Of a stretch of DNA of 64,000 bases, positions 42,701 to 51,305 are shown one piece after another. The stretch is from NCBI RefSeq assembly GCF_032362555.1, contig NC_083536.1, forward strand, positions 9,424,001 to 9,488,000, in the 5' to 3' direction. Each line of letters begins with the position of its first letter. The first letter of the stretch is position 1. The notes beneath the pieces are model-generated. The model searched no databases, had not been told where the DNA came from, and was given only the letters and a program-made list of their open reading frames with translations. The position numbers and the translations under genes are program-made. The stretch is from Amyelois transitella (Eukaryota; Arthropoda; Insecta; Lepidoptera; Pyralidae).

Positions 42701-42950
42701 CAACGTAGCCCCGGCCTGCACTCTGCTTGACCAGAGGAGGCCGGTCTCCCAACCGGGGTATGGTCACCGCGACCTCTCCCTCCGTGTCCCTTACCCACGT
42801 AGGGAGTGGGGGAACAAAGTACGGCTCAGACACAATGGCAGCACTAATGCCCCACTCCGCCAGGTGTTGCAGCAAGAGATCTTGCGCGCGGGCGGAGTGG
42901 TTGATGTTGCACTGCAGCAGCTCAAGTGCTTGGTGCTGACGTCTGGGCAT
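39759..42950 (-). CDS. R1-like ORF2: endonuclease-reverse transcriptase, 1063 aa, uninterrupted
   Basis: Residues ~1-220 are an APE endonuclease: LLQCNINHSARAQDLLL, AIVSEPYFVP (E), VIVAGDFNAKSLVWGS (D, N) and ETLSDHLYV (S-D-H). The RT (~430-760) has KKAPGPDGVPGRVIPVAL, GWRPLVMLDESGK, RQFGFRTGRSTIDAI, VSLDIANAFGSIPF, GVPQGSVLGPLLWNIGYD and the catalytic CYADD. The C-terminus has a CCHC-type motif, CHECGEPDDTAQHTLADC. Length and domain order fit the R1 clade, which includes rDNA- and telomere-specific insect elements. The start codon overlaps the ORF1 stop as TAATG (42948-42952), suggesting stop-restart translation. The ORF is open throughout, but the element's ORF1 is truncated. Several long antisense ORFs here are GC-driven shadows. 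Confidence 0.92.
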   Translation of the reverse strand: MPRRQHQALELLQCNINHSARAQDLLLQHLAEWGISAAIVSEPYFVPPLPTWVRDTEGEVAVTIPRLGDRPPLVKQSAGRGYVAARWGDMVLVAVYFAPSRPRREFESLLLEVGRIIAGAAPMPVIVAGDFNAKSLVWGSPVTDLRGRILSDWMVASGLCVLNQGTANTCVRWNGGSIVDVSFATPSAAARVTGWRVLGDVETLSDHLYVRMSVSRPASVRPPSQDRNLPRDRFRKWSLASLDADSAEEAAMIERWRTQSPDRSLDVEERACRFRASLVAVCDASMRRSGPPPNKKRVHWWSEEIAVLRRTSNSARRAYTRCRRRRTTVEGEEELLRTALREAKEALSKAIAKAKDESYKEFLAALDRDPWGRPYKLVRNKMQCAAPMASLEPELLRNVVEGLFPEVPEFAPPRMAAPERESSDMMEVPPVTDAEMERVIDRLHRSKKAPGPDGVPGRVIPVALIHLGDRLRDLFEDCLQTGRFPGVWKEGRLCLLRKEGRPEDSPSGWRPLVMLDESGKMLERVIASRIIRHLENRRPDISDRQFGFRTGRSTIDAIGALRDFSERATEREGGAVAVSLDIANAFGSIPFEVIKEALRFHGVPLYLRRIVEHYLTARVVLYENKDGMITSRAMVCGVPQGSVLGPLLWNIGYDWAIRGVLLPRMAVICYADDTLVAVWGEELEGTLRRAAVAADLMVYRIRLLGLRVALNKTEAIAFGGRGWRPPAGASILVDGERVRMMPNIKYLGIILDPRWDFGEHFRRMAPRIVGAASALSRLLPNVGGPGAPCRRLYANVTRSMALYGAPIWADRLSAANKALLRRPQRVVAIRICRAYITVAWAAACALAGTPPWELDALAHMEAYKERARWRALPAAEREVDGRGRETWDLVVARLRERWRSDLENSEFGVRTIGALLPSLDKWLDRHHGQVSYRLAQVMTGHGCFGHYLYRIGKEGSEVCHECGEPDDTAQHTLADCSRWSAQRQELVEILGDGDLSLHNVVDRMLCSERNWVAVASFCETVISQKEAAERAREEDPNAPSHRRGRGGRRRARYRAHLLPQQDH

Positions 42951-43262
42951 TAGTGCTTCATTGTGTTGCCTACTCTTTTTAGCCCGGTGGGCTCCAGTCG
43001 TCCCCTGGTGCGCGGGGGGTTACACGCCTTCCCTCCCATTGTGTGCTTCGCCGGGAGTTTGGCATGATGGCACACCGCGCACCAGGGCTCCTTCTCAACA
43101 CATTGCTGTGTGAGGTGCCCCGTTTTCCCGCATCTGTGGCAAAGTTCCGACCTGTCCACCGGTGATGGGCACAGCGCCCTCGTATGGCCCAAACCCATGC
43201 ACCTGAAACAGCGCATGGGCAGGGGTTCCAGGCCAGTGATTTTGGCAGACGACCAACCGATC
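42950..43262 (-). pseudogene. R1-like ORF1, C-terminal fragment with zinc knuckles
   Basis: Encodes IGWSSAKITGLEPLPMRCF, then three Cys/His knuckles: CFRCMGLGHTRALC, CHRCGKTGHLTQQC and CAVCHHAKLPAKHTMGGKAC. These are typical of the gag-like ORF1 of R1-clade elements. It ends at a TAA overlapping the ORF2 ATG. The upstream two-thirds is missing through 5' truncation. Confidence 0.88.
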
Positions 43263-43391
43263 AATACTATAATTTTTAATAAAACCAACCCTGGTCAACT
43301 GAAAAACACTATTTTTCCATGTTAGCCTGGTCGGGGATCAAACCCGTTTTATTAGAATTATTGTTATGTGTATTTTTATTTTTTGTTACAG

Positions 43392-43829
43392 ACAACAGGA
43401 CGCGATACCCCTATCTTTCCAGATAGTGAAACATTAATACCAGAGTCATTTCAATGTCCTCGAGATTAGTTTGGATTCTCCGAAGAACTTTTCAAGATAC
43501 AGTCGTCCCACCGAACCATCAAAATTAAGTACTCATACACGGAAAATGAAGTTAAAGGGGGGTCGCAATAAGGTAGATTTTTCTAAAAAGATTGTCAAAT
43601 CACATGTTCCCCATCAATCGTTTGTGATAAAAAGTGCTCCCCACAAATGTCTGAAGACTGATCAAGATTCAAGTGCTTGACTTAGAGTGTAATCAAGTAA
43701 TAAGAGACGGTATTCAGGACGATAGGGTCTTATTGAGCTCCCAATATGTGGTAAAAAGTGTTGGTGATGAAATTATGGACCAGACTGAAAAAAATATTAG
43801 AAATATTAAAAAAAAATTGTTACTATAGT
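43392..43829 (+). pseudogene. Polinton-associated small gene, exon-like copy 2
   Basis: A TTTTTTGTTACAG acceptor precedes ACAACAGGACGCG. The frame reads IFPDSETLIPESF, a TAG at about 43467, then FGFSEELFKIQ, a Lys/Gly-rich stretch and SFVIKSAPHKCLKTDQDSSA to a stop at 43680. Another frame from about 43670 continues QVLDLECNQVIRDGIQDD and EIMDQTEKNIRNIKKKLLL to a stop at 43829, so a frameshift is likely. It is a probable plus-strand Polinton gene of unknown function, convergent with the minus-strand module. It shares its first block with 39251-39411. Confidence 0.45.
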
Positions 43830-44076
43830 TATACCAATTGGTTTTAAAATTATATATTAAAATGTATGTACAATTAATGTAATTTCCTTTATCAGTTTTA
43901 TATCATTCTGTTATTTTTTTACAGATTTGTGTTATTTGCCTAGTATCAATAAACGTAAAATTTAAAAGATATGTGCCTTTATTTTATAGTTTAATTAGGA
44001 ACTATAACCTAAATAATAATAATAAGAACACAGTATATTTTTTTCAGTAAATATTTTTATTATTTGAAAAATCTTA

Positions 44077-44583
44077 TTATAATTGAAATAAAGAATTAAA
44101 CACAAAATTGTCTTGACACCACTTTTTTAAACAGAGTGCATTTCTCAAAGCACACGTTTTTTTATGATGAACACAATTTAACACCTGATTATTCTCCTCA
44201 CAATAATCCTCATATAATTTAAGTAATTTAGGACAACCCTTTTCACCCAGTTCTATAATTTCACAATCGTTGCATAAATCTTCAATCCATACAATCTTCT
44301 CATTTCCTTTAACTAAGACATTTTTACTTTTTAAATATGGAATTATAACTCGCCGGAATTCTCGATAATCGATAAACCCTTCATACCAATGTAGTCCCCG
44401 ATTATTTTCTAACCATCGAACTCGCTTTTTTTCTTCATCAGAAAGAGTTTTAAAAGAATAAGGTGCTTTAACCAAGAAAGTTTGTGTGTATTCCTTAGTT
44501 GCAATCGAAAATTCCTTAACAATAAAATTATTTTTCAAATCCTTAAACCCTTGTAAATCTATGATTATTGTATTATCATTCAT
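44077..44583 (-). CDS. Polinton-associated 168-aa protein, possible RNase H-fold nuclease
   Basis: The ATG at 44583 gives an uninterrupted frame. Visible features are an acidic start motif (TIIIDLQGFKDL), KEFSIATKEY, WLENNRGLHWYEGFIDYR, NVLVKGNEKIVWIEDLC, then CPKLLKLYEDYC and C-x-x-H...C near the end. I recall similar proteins as repeated insect ORFs around Polinton-like genes. The pattern of an early Asp in a beta strand, a central VKG-x-x-K and a Cys/His end suggests a DEDD/RNase H-like fold, but no complete catalytic set can be demonstrated. It is the last gene of the minus-strand module, 11 bp downstream of the minor capsid gene, so it is probably co-expressed. Confidence 0.6.
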   Translation of the reverse strand: MNDNTIIIDLQGFKDLKNNFIVKEFSIATKEYTQTFLVKAPYSFKTLSDEEKKRVRWLENNRGLHWYEGFIDYREFRRVIIPYLKSKNVLVKGNEKIVWIEDLCNDCEIIELGEKGCPKLLKLYEDYCEENNQVLNCVHHKKTCALRNALCLKKWCQDNFVFNSLFQL

Positions 44584-44594
44584 GATAACTTCTT

Positions 44595-45515
44595 CTATTC
44601 AAATATGCAATAGTTTAGTATCAGACAATATGCAGCCGTTTGATCGGGTATGTCTTGGTCAGATTCGAATTCAACTCTCACATCAATTGATCCCTTTAAC
44701 ATTTCATGCTGTCGTGAACAGTCTATAACAAATAACGGAGCTATGTCTCTAAATTCTTTTAATCCCATCAACGGCTCCGCTCGGCGACTATGATAAGACT
44801 GGTGAAATCCTGCTCCCTTTTTATATGGTTTTATATACAAAGCCTTTCCTAAAGCAACAGATTCCATCATCTTGTTATGTCGTTTAGACTCTTCAAAGTT
44901 TTTCTGAGCTACTTTGTAATCATTAACAGCCTTTGCTATACCTGCCGCGCCACCAGCAAGTGAACCTAAAGCTGACAGACCGGCAAAGATGGGAATGAGC
45001 GGTAAAAAGCCTCCACATTTAGGAATGGGTATACATCGTGGTAAACGTGTACGTGATCCGTTATTTTTAGAAAATAGTCTTTTTGCGGTTGCATATGCAT
45101 AGTTTATAGTTGAACGCTTGTTCTTTGATTTATTATTTTTAAGCTTAGATTGTATATTTTTCACTACTTTCATAAATGAACGAACTCTAGCGCCAGCTTT
45201 GAGTTTTGCTTTCATTGCATTTTTTACAATCCATGAAGCCAATTTTTCTCCTTTTCCAGCACTCTTCGATTTTATTCTCTTCTTAGCCATATTCAAAAGT
45301 TCTAAATCTGCTTTATGTCGAATGTTTAAATTCTTATTATTGTATGCAATATCGTGGTACATACAAGCTTCATCCAATTTATTTATACCTCGGTCACCTC
45401 TCAATAATCGTTTTTGAAGTTTAGTACCTGGTCCACAAAACTGATATCCAGGAATATGTAGTTCGAAAGGTAAATTATTGATGACGTTATTTAAAATACC
45501 TCTTCCCTTCTTCAT
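44595..45515 (-). CDS. Polinton minor capsid-like protein with phospholipase A2 motif, possible fusion (306 aa)
   Basis: The ATG at 45515 (MKKGRGILNN) is chosen; the longer frame begins with GTG. Residues 24-33 read YQFCGPGTKL, a calcium-loop-like stretch. Residues 51-60 read CMYHDIAYNN with the His-Asp catalytic pair of the phospholipase A2-like domain known from parvovirus VP1 and some Polinton/adintovirus capsid proteins. A basic region follows, then a Gly/Ala-rich hydrophobic stretch (IFAGLSALGSLAGGAAGIAKAV, in overlapping pieces ~175-200) and KPYKKGAGF. The last ~55 residues (from LKEFRDIAPLFVIDCS) look different and resemble the C-terminal tail of a Polinton major capsid protein as I remember it. 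That would mean an internal deletion fused two genes. The PLA2 domain would help breach endosomal membranes. Confidence 0.7.
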   Translation of the reverse strand: MKKGRGILNNVINNLPFELHIPGYQFCGPGTKLQKRLLRGDRGINKLDEACMYHDIAYNNKNLNIRHKADLELLNMAKKRIKSKSAGKGEKLASWIVKNAMKAKLKAGARVRSFMKVVKNIQSKLKNNKSKNKRSTINYAYATAKRLFSKNNGSRTRLPRCIPIPKCGGFLPLIPIFAGLSALGSLAGGAAGIAKAVNDYKVAQKNFEESKRHNKMMESVALGKALYIKPYKKGAGFHQSYHSRRAEPLMGLKEFRDIAPLFVIDCSRQHEMLKGSIDVRVEFESDQDIPDQTAAYCLILNYCIFE

Positions 45516-45560
45516 AGATATTCTTAAAATGAAGATATTTATTATGTCGCTCACTTTATA

Positions 45561-46493
45561 TTACAATAGTAATGCATTCTTGTCCACCCAACTATTTTCT
45601 TTTTCACTTAAACCTAACCACTTTACATAAAGTTTATTACCTTTTCGTTTAATAACTTTTTCAATAAGATAAAGTTCTGGAAATTTCGTTTTTTGTAATT
45701 CATATTCATAAAAAGCTCCCAAAATTTCCTGTTTATGTTTGTCTTCTAATAGGTATGTTGGTGGATTCGTATCATTTACCTTGACAATAACGAATATTTC
45801 TGTCGACCAGTTGGGAGTGTATCCTTTACAAAAATCACCTTTGAATTTACTTATCCGAACACTATCACCAACGTGGAACTTAGGTTTGCGATATAAAACT
45901 CGCTTTTGTGCACGCAATATGTTACATCTAACATCTATCTGGTTTACTTTATTTACGTCGACTGGTTTAAATTTAGTAGTACGGTGAGTAGTATTGTTAT
46001 ATTTTTCTACAACGGAATTTAAATTTGGTCCTAACCATTTATAACAACCATACAAACTAAAAATTTTGTAAAGATTATATTTTATTGTACGAATAACTCT
46101 TTCCACAATAGAAGCTTTTTTAGTGGAGTAAGTGGAATAATGATTAATGTCATATTTCTTACACAATTTATTAAAAGCATCATTATAAAATTCTTTGCCT
46201 AAATCAGTTTGTAAATTTATAGGTTTTCGTTTTGAACGAGATAAAATTTCAAACATTGCTTTTGTCACACATTTTTTGTTTTTTGATTTTATAGGATATG
46301 TCCACACATATTTTGTAAAAGTATCTATTACAACTAAAACATATTTATATCCTTTGTTAAAATAAGAATATTTCTGAAAATCCATAAGATCAGCTTGCCA
46401 TAAGTCGTCTATTCCTTTGATAATTGTAAATCGACGAGGAAAATTTCTTCTTGCTGCTTTATGAATTTCATCCACTATGTTTTTTTTGCTCAT
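45561..46493 (-). CDS. Polinton integrase (retroviral-type DDE with chromodomain), 310 aa
   Basis: The ATG at 46493 opens a complete frame. The catalytic core shows LWQADLMDFQKY (Asp35), NLQTDLGKEFYND (Asp97) and KASIVERVIRT (Glu131), as in retroviral and Polinton integrases. The middle contains YNNTTHRTTKFKPVDV and an SH3-like RKPKFHVGDSVRISKFKG. Residues ~272-305 (YLIEKVIKRKGNKLYVKWLG, then a W near the end) form a chromodomain, a Polinton integrase feature thought to guide chromatin targeting. It would generate the 6-bp duplication found at the element ends. It overlaps the start of the coiled-coil gene's 3' end by 26 bp. Confidence 0.92.
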   Translation of the reverse strand: MSKKNIVDEIHKAARRNFPRRFTIIKGIDDLWQADLMDFQKYSYFNKGYKYVLVVIDTFTKYVWTYPIKSKNKKCVTKAMFEILSRSKRKPINLQTDLGKEFYNDAFNKLCKKYDINHYSTYSTKKASIVERVIRTIKYNLYKIFSLYGCYKWLGPNLNSVVEKYNNTTHRTTKFKPVDVNKVNQIDVRCNILRAQKRVLYRKPKFHVGDSVRISKFKGDFCKGYTPNWSTEIFVIVKVNDTNPPTYLLEDKHKQEILGAFYEYELQKTKFPELYLIEKVIKRKGNKLYVKWLGLSEKENSWVDKNALLL

Positions 46494-46836
46494 TGTGTTG
46501 GTTCAATTTAAGTTCAATCAAATTATCTATTTCTTGTTTTGTATAAAACGATTTTGACAAACGGTCTGATGTAGCTTTTTCCAATTTTTTTAAATATACT
46601 TGTATATTATCATTAACCACTCTTATTTCTTTTCTTAACTCTTGTAGTATATTATCGACGTATGCTTTGTTTACTGCTTCATCGGCTTCATTTGGAGATG
46701 AAAGACCTTTTAATTTAGATGTTTTCAAATCATAGTGTCCAGCATCAGTTTTCACCAATGTATCGTTTAAAGTGTCGATAAATTCCAATAATCGCAAACG
46801 TTTATGGACGTGATGACCGAACTTATCTACATTCAT
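46468..46836 (-). CDS. Polinton coiled-coil protein, 122 aa
   Basis: The ATG at 46836 opens MNVDKFGHHVHKRLRLLEF. A central LKGLSSPNEADEAVNKAYV block resembles the N-terminal adaptor of phage- and virus-type fibre proteins. It is followed by a long charged helix with coiled-coil spacing (ILQELRKEIRVVNDNIQVYL and beyond). The frame is intact and its end overlaps the integrase start. A structural or fibre-like role is inferred only from these patterns. Confidence 0.6.
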   Translation of the reverse strand: MNVDKFGHHVHKRLRLLEFIDTLNDTLVKTDAGHYDLKTSKLKGLSSPNEADEAVNKAYVDNILQELRKEIRVVNDNIQVYLKKLEKATSDRLSKSFYTKQEIDNLIELKLNQHNEQKKHSG

Positions 46837-46850
46837 TGCTGTCTAGATGA

Positions 46851-47849
46851 TTAGAGATCTCGAATTACACTGCTCATTTTCTGTGGCGATAGCTGTTTAT
46901 GTTCTATATTTATAATTCCAGCTTCTCGTAATTCTTCTATGACTGCAATAATTTCATTATCTACACCACTATTGCCAGCCGCTCGTGATCCTAACAACAA
47001 TTTTAATCGTTCTACCAGTTCGTTGGGATCATCCCAATAAACATAATCAGTTTATTTTTTTACTTTTTTCAGAAGTGAAATACCTTTTCCTTGAGGGAGA
47101 CTTTCCACACTTGAAGTCATATTTTTTGAGAATTTAAATAAAGGCTTAATGACATTAATGTATTTAAAACCTTTGTTACTGTTTATAGGTTTAGATGACT
47201 CATAATTACGTCGATGTGCATTAGTATCAATTAGTAACAATTTATAATTTTGCAAGTCCTCCTCTCTGACTTTTTCTAGATCAGGTTTCCTTTTAAATAG
47301 TAACTCTCTTAAACCATCTGTCTTCTTTAAAATTCGAGTTCCTATTTTCAGAATGTTATCATTATCGAAAACACGAATATTGCCAAGCATTAGTTTTCCC
47401 CGCTCATGCCTAACTCCAAAAGGTATAGCATCCATTACTTCTGATGATGTAGACCACGACAAAGTTTGACGATTATCTGGAGAAGACGCAATAGATTTGA
47501 ACGAACCTTCACTGACATTATGATCTTCAGAAGGTGTGGAAATTAAAGTTTTGTTGTAATTATTAGGAAAGTCGCTTTCAGAAACAGTGTCATTCGATTC
47601 TTCATTGGATGAATAAGACGATGTACTTTCATTTTTACATTTTTTCCCAACAGAGGTGATGTAATTATTTTCATTCTCAACCCACTTTTCATTATTTTTA
47701 TTGGCTATCAAATTAAGCGGATCAACAATAGGTGTGAAAATTATCTCCAGTGCCATATTATTTACGTTTTTTGTATCGTTAATCATCCCCACTTTTCTTT
47801 TAACAGCTGCTGCTGACTTAACTATTTGTTTTTTAAATGTTTTTTCCAT
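46851..47849 (-). pseudogene. Polinton conserved protein of unknown function with one internal stop
   Basis: The ATG at 47849 opens a ~330-codon frame interrupted by a single TAA at 47052-47054. Downstream the same frame continues without shift to a stop at 46851-46853. Features: acidic Ser/Asn-rich middle, GVRHERGKLMLGNIRVF, GLRELLFKRKPDL, YKLLLIDTNAHRRNYE and a basic KGISLLKKVKK. After the stop comes a short region with YVYWDDPNELVERLKLL. I recall such proteins from insect Polinton-like elements, without known function. The single nonsense suggests recent inactivation; a termination-readthrough design is unlikely but cannot be excluded. Confidence 0.7.
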
Positions 47850-47928
47850 TTTACTGCTTGATATTGTGTTCAGTCGCAGATCACACTTTAAAGTGACCTT
47901 TCATTATCACTACATTGTATTAAGTATG

Positions 47929-48615
47929 TTAATCTAGAACTATAAAAGTGTCAAATGCTGACCTATAACATCCTTTGTTTTTATCACAATCCTTATTAAT
48001 AACAAGATAATTAAAAGGCTTTTTCCAAACTTTTGAACACATTTCACGAAATTGATTCCATGACATATCAGACCCAACATGCTCATCATAAACATGTTTC
48101 AAATTAATGTCATCTTGTTTAAATAATACAATCAAATTGGAATTGTCTCTCACTAGTTGTTTAGGTATTTTTGTATATGTTTGATTAATATAAAAACAAT
48201 CAATTTTCTTATGTCGACCCATAGCAAAATAATCTCTAATGCTGTTCTGATTTTCGCAAGCTACATCATCAAATATTATAATTGAATCAGGTAGCGCTTC
48301 GTGAGGACTCAAAATTTCACAATTGTGATTGTATTTATGAAAGATTGTACCAGAAACCATGTTCATAACTTTCTCTAAAAATAAGTATTTTGCTTGATAT
48401 AGAGATTTTGAATAAACATATAAGTTACAAAATCGTGGACCATCTATATGTAACAATAAACTTATTACTAAGTTGGTTTTACCACAATTTGATGGACCAC
48501 AAACGATACAACGTATTGTGTTTGGCAGAAGGTTTCCGTGTCGTTTTGGTTCTTGTGATGAAGCAGGACAAATACAATCTAATTTTAGTGAGTCTTTTTG
48601 TTTCACAAATTTCAT
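47929..48615 (-). CDS. Polinton genome-packaging ATPase (FtsK/HerA, A32-like), 228 aa
   Basis: The ATG at 48615 gives an intact frame. Walker A is GPSNCGKT (residues 40-47) and Walker B is SIIIFDDV (111-118) with the catalytic acidic pair. A later polar motif, FYINQTYTKIPKQLVRDNS, corresponds to the sensor region. Size and motifs match the A32-like packaging ATPases of Polintons and large DNA viruses, which drive DNA into the capsid. It is the first gene of the minus-strand module, followed closely by the unknown protein gene at 47849. No break is seen. Confidence 0.92.
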   Translation of the reverse strand: MKFVKQKDSLKLDCICPASSQEPKRHGNLLPNTIRCIVCGPSNCGKTNLVISLLLHIDGPRFCNLYVYSKSLYQAKYLFLEKVMNMVSGTIFHKYNHNCEILSPHEALPDSIIIFDDVACENQNSIRDYFAMGRHKKIDCFYINQTYTKIPKQLVRDNSNLIVLFKQDDINLKHVYDEHVGSDMSWNQFREMCSKVWKKPFNYLVINKDCDKNKGCYRSAFDTFIVLD

Positions 48616-48721
48616 TTCAAATTATTAGCATATGCTTAAACTCGTCTGCAGTACTCAACGAATTTGAGCGAAATGAATTTAGGTTCAACGAATAAACACG
48701 TTTTATAATTTAACATGTAAA
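48616..48721. other. Polinton sequence upstream of the ATPase gene
   Basis: About 100 bp of AT-rich DNA between the ATPase start and the RTE-like insertion, likely part of the module promoter. Confidence 0.45.
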
Positions 48722-48763
48722 ATCTTGTTGGTAGAACATACATACATACATACATACATAAAA

Positions 48764-51015
48764 TCACGCCTCTTTCCCGGAGGGGTAGGCAGAGACTACC
48801 TCTTTCCACTTGCCACGATCTCTGCATACTTCTTTCGCTTCGTCCACATTCATAACTCTCTTCATACAAGCTCGGCGGTTTCGGGTACTTTTGACCTGAC
48901 CCTTTACCAGGACGTCCTTAATTTGATCAAGATACGTTCGTCTAGGTCTTCCCACTCCGACCTTTCCCTCCACACTCTCCTTGTATATCTGCTTAGTCAA
49001 CCTGCTTTCATTCATCCTCTCCACATGACCGAACCATCTTAACATACCCTTTTCTATTCCTGTAACTACATCTTCTTTCACATCACAACATTCCCTTATC
49101 ACGCTGTTCCTTATCCTGTCACTCAATTTCACACCCATCATACTCCTTAACGCTCTCATTTCCACTGCATTTATTCTGCTTTCATGCTTCTTTTGCCATA
49201 CCCAACTTTCACTCCCATACATTAATGTCGGGACCAACACGCCCCTGTGCACAGCCAGTCGAGCCTTTTTGGATAGTTTCTGACTGCTCATAAAGGCATG
49301 CAAAGCTCCATTCACCATGTTCCCCGCGTTCACTCTCCTTTCAATATCACTATCATACTTGCCATCTGATGTAAACTTTGATCCTAGATATACAAACTCT
49401 TTCACTTGCTCAACTTTTTCTCCTCCAATCAAAATATTACATGCTGTCATTTCTTTCTCCATTTCAAAAACCAGTGTTTTAGTTTTACTTACGTTCACTT
49501 TCATTCCTTTCTCTTTTAAAGCTTCATGCATACAGTTTACCATCTCCTGTAACTCCTCCGCTGATGACGCCAGTATAACCTGATCGTCGGCATAGAGCAG
49601 ACATTTGACGAGTAACTCATTCATCCTTAATCCACTTTTAGACTCTTTTAAATCTGTCAAACAGCTATCCATAAATAGGTTGAACAGCCACGGTGACGCA
49701 ACACATCCTTGCCTAACGCCTTTCTCAATCTTAAACCACTCAGTGTGCGCTCCGTTTATCCTGACACAAGCACTCGAATCCTCATATAAGGATTTCAGTG
49801 CTCGTATTAAGAGACTGCTCACCCCATGCATAGAAAGTGCTGACCACAATTCATTCCTCTCAACTCTGTCATAGGCCTTTTCCAGATCTACGAATGTGCA
49901 ATAGACTTTTTGACTCTTGGCCAAAAACTTTTCGGCTATGCACCGCAAGGAAAAGACCTGATCAGTACATCCCATTCCCTTTCGAAATCCCGCTTGAGCA
50001 TCCCATATTTTGTCATCAGTTTCATTCCTGACTCTATTAATCAATACCTTAGCATACAATTTGCCGACGACGCTAAGCAGGCTTATACCACGATAATTTT
50101 TGCAGTCCAGCTGTGACCCTTTTCCTTTGTAAAGTGGCACGATAACAGCCTTACACCAATCTTTTGGTACTCGGCCGCTTCTCCAACACAAATTGAAAAG
50201 GCAGTACAACTGACTAGCTACTACGCCTTTTCCTGCTTTAAGCATCTCGACCGACACTCTATCACACCCAGCAGCCTTTCCCGCTTTCATACTCTTAAGT
50301 GCTTCCACAATTTCGAACATTTCAATTTCGCCTTCCATCTCATTCTCTTTTTCTTCGCTATAGCAGAAATCTTTCTTATTTCCTTCCTTTTTTTCAAATA
50401 AACTTTCAAAATAGTCCTTCCATATCTTTAGTACACATTCTTCTCCTTTCACAACGCTACCATCCTGGCATCTGATCCTAGTCAGCTCTCTGGTTATAGT
50501 ATTTCCTCGGGCTGACCTTACGGATTTCCAGAATACTTTCAGATTTGACTGAAAGTCTTCTGATAGCCTTTTATCAAAATCCTCTTTATACTCTTCTTTC
50601 TTTCTAATCACAGCTTTCTTAACCAAATCTTTCATTTTCTTATATTCCTTACGTGCTTCATTCACATCTTCATCTATAACCTCTTGCATTCTTAAGTTAG
50701 CTTTTGCTGCTAACAAATCCAGCCATGCTTTCTTCTTTAATCGCACAAGTTCTTGCACATCTTTACTCATCCACGCATTTTTGTGATTTTTTCCTTTCCT
50801 TCTTCTACTTACACCACACACTTCAACAGCTACTTTCACAATTCTTTCTTTAAATTCCTTCCATCCATCTTCAATATCGCTCATTTCCTCTAAATCTTCA
50901 AATTCATCCTTCAGTCTATTAATATACTTCTTACCTACATCCATATCTTGCAAATTTTCTACTTTTACTCTTTCCAAAGCGCTGGTTTGCTCCCTTACCC
51001 TGTGCCGCCAGCGAT
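48764..51015 (-). pseudogene. RTE-like element: reverse transcriptase part, open for 737 codons
   Basis: Encodes the linker (KNHKNAWMSKDVQELVRLKK) and RT motifs AGKAAGCDRVSVEMLKAGKG, YKGKGSQLDCKNYRGISLLS, AQAGFRKGMGCTDQVF, CTFVDLEKAYDRVERN, GVRQGCVASPWLFNLFMD and the catalytic LLYADDQ. It then has VYLGSKFTSDGKYDSDI, LRWFGHVERM and GRPRRTYLDQIKDVL, the typical RTE-type C-terminus. No internal stop is seen, but the gene is separated from its endonuclease by a 4.9-kb insertion. A nearly identical copy lies at 62633-64000 in the opposite orientation. Confidence 0.92.
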
Positions 51016-51305
51016 TGAAGATACCCCTTATCCGGGATTTTATTTTATTTTATTTTATTCGGAAAACATACAGTCTTACAAATCTAAATATACAATCCAG
51101 TAAGAAACAAATGACCAATTACATGTTTTCGCATTTATATATCTAAAGAGCTTGTCTGTTAAGAGATGAAAAATAATAATAGAACTCGAAAAAACTTACG
51201 AGTAAGACCAAATATGTAGCTTACATGTTTAGGGATGAAAACGTTAAAAATACAGAGTTACGTAATATACAAAAAACAAATATCATAAATAAAGAAATAT
51301 CAACT

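Larger units (their letters stand above)
39412..43262 (-). mobile_element. R1-like non-LTR retrotransposon, 5'-truncated (minus strand)
   Basis: Comprises the last ~100 codons of ORF1, a complete ORF2, and a 3' UTR that ends in a segment with GGGGCTAGCTCAATCTGT and an AT-rich tail near 39412-39480. It is much more GC-rich than the surrounding DNA. The 5' end is cut within ORF1 near 43262. No target duplication was found, so the 3' limit is approximate. Confidence 0.85.

Noticed and set aside
40019-42708. Several plus- and minus-strand ORFs of 100-230 codons overlapping the R1-like ORF2
   Set aside because: They are shadow frames of a GC-rich 1063-codon gene; their translations show no domain and have the Pro/Ser/Arg-rich composition expected of antisense GC-rich DNA.
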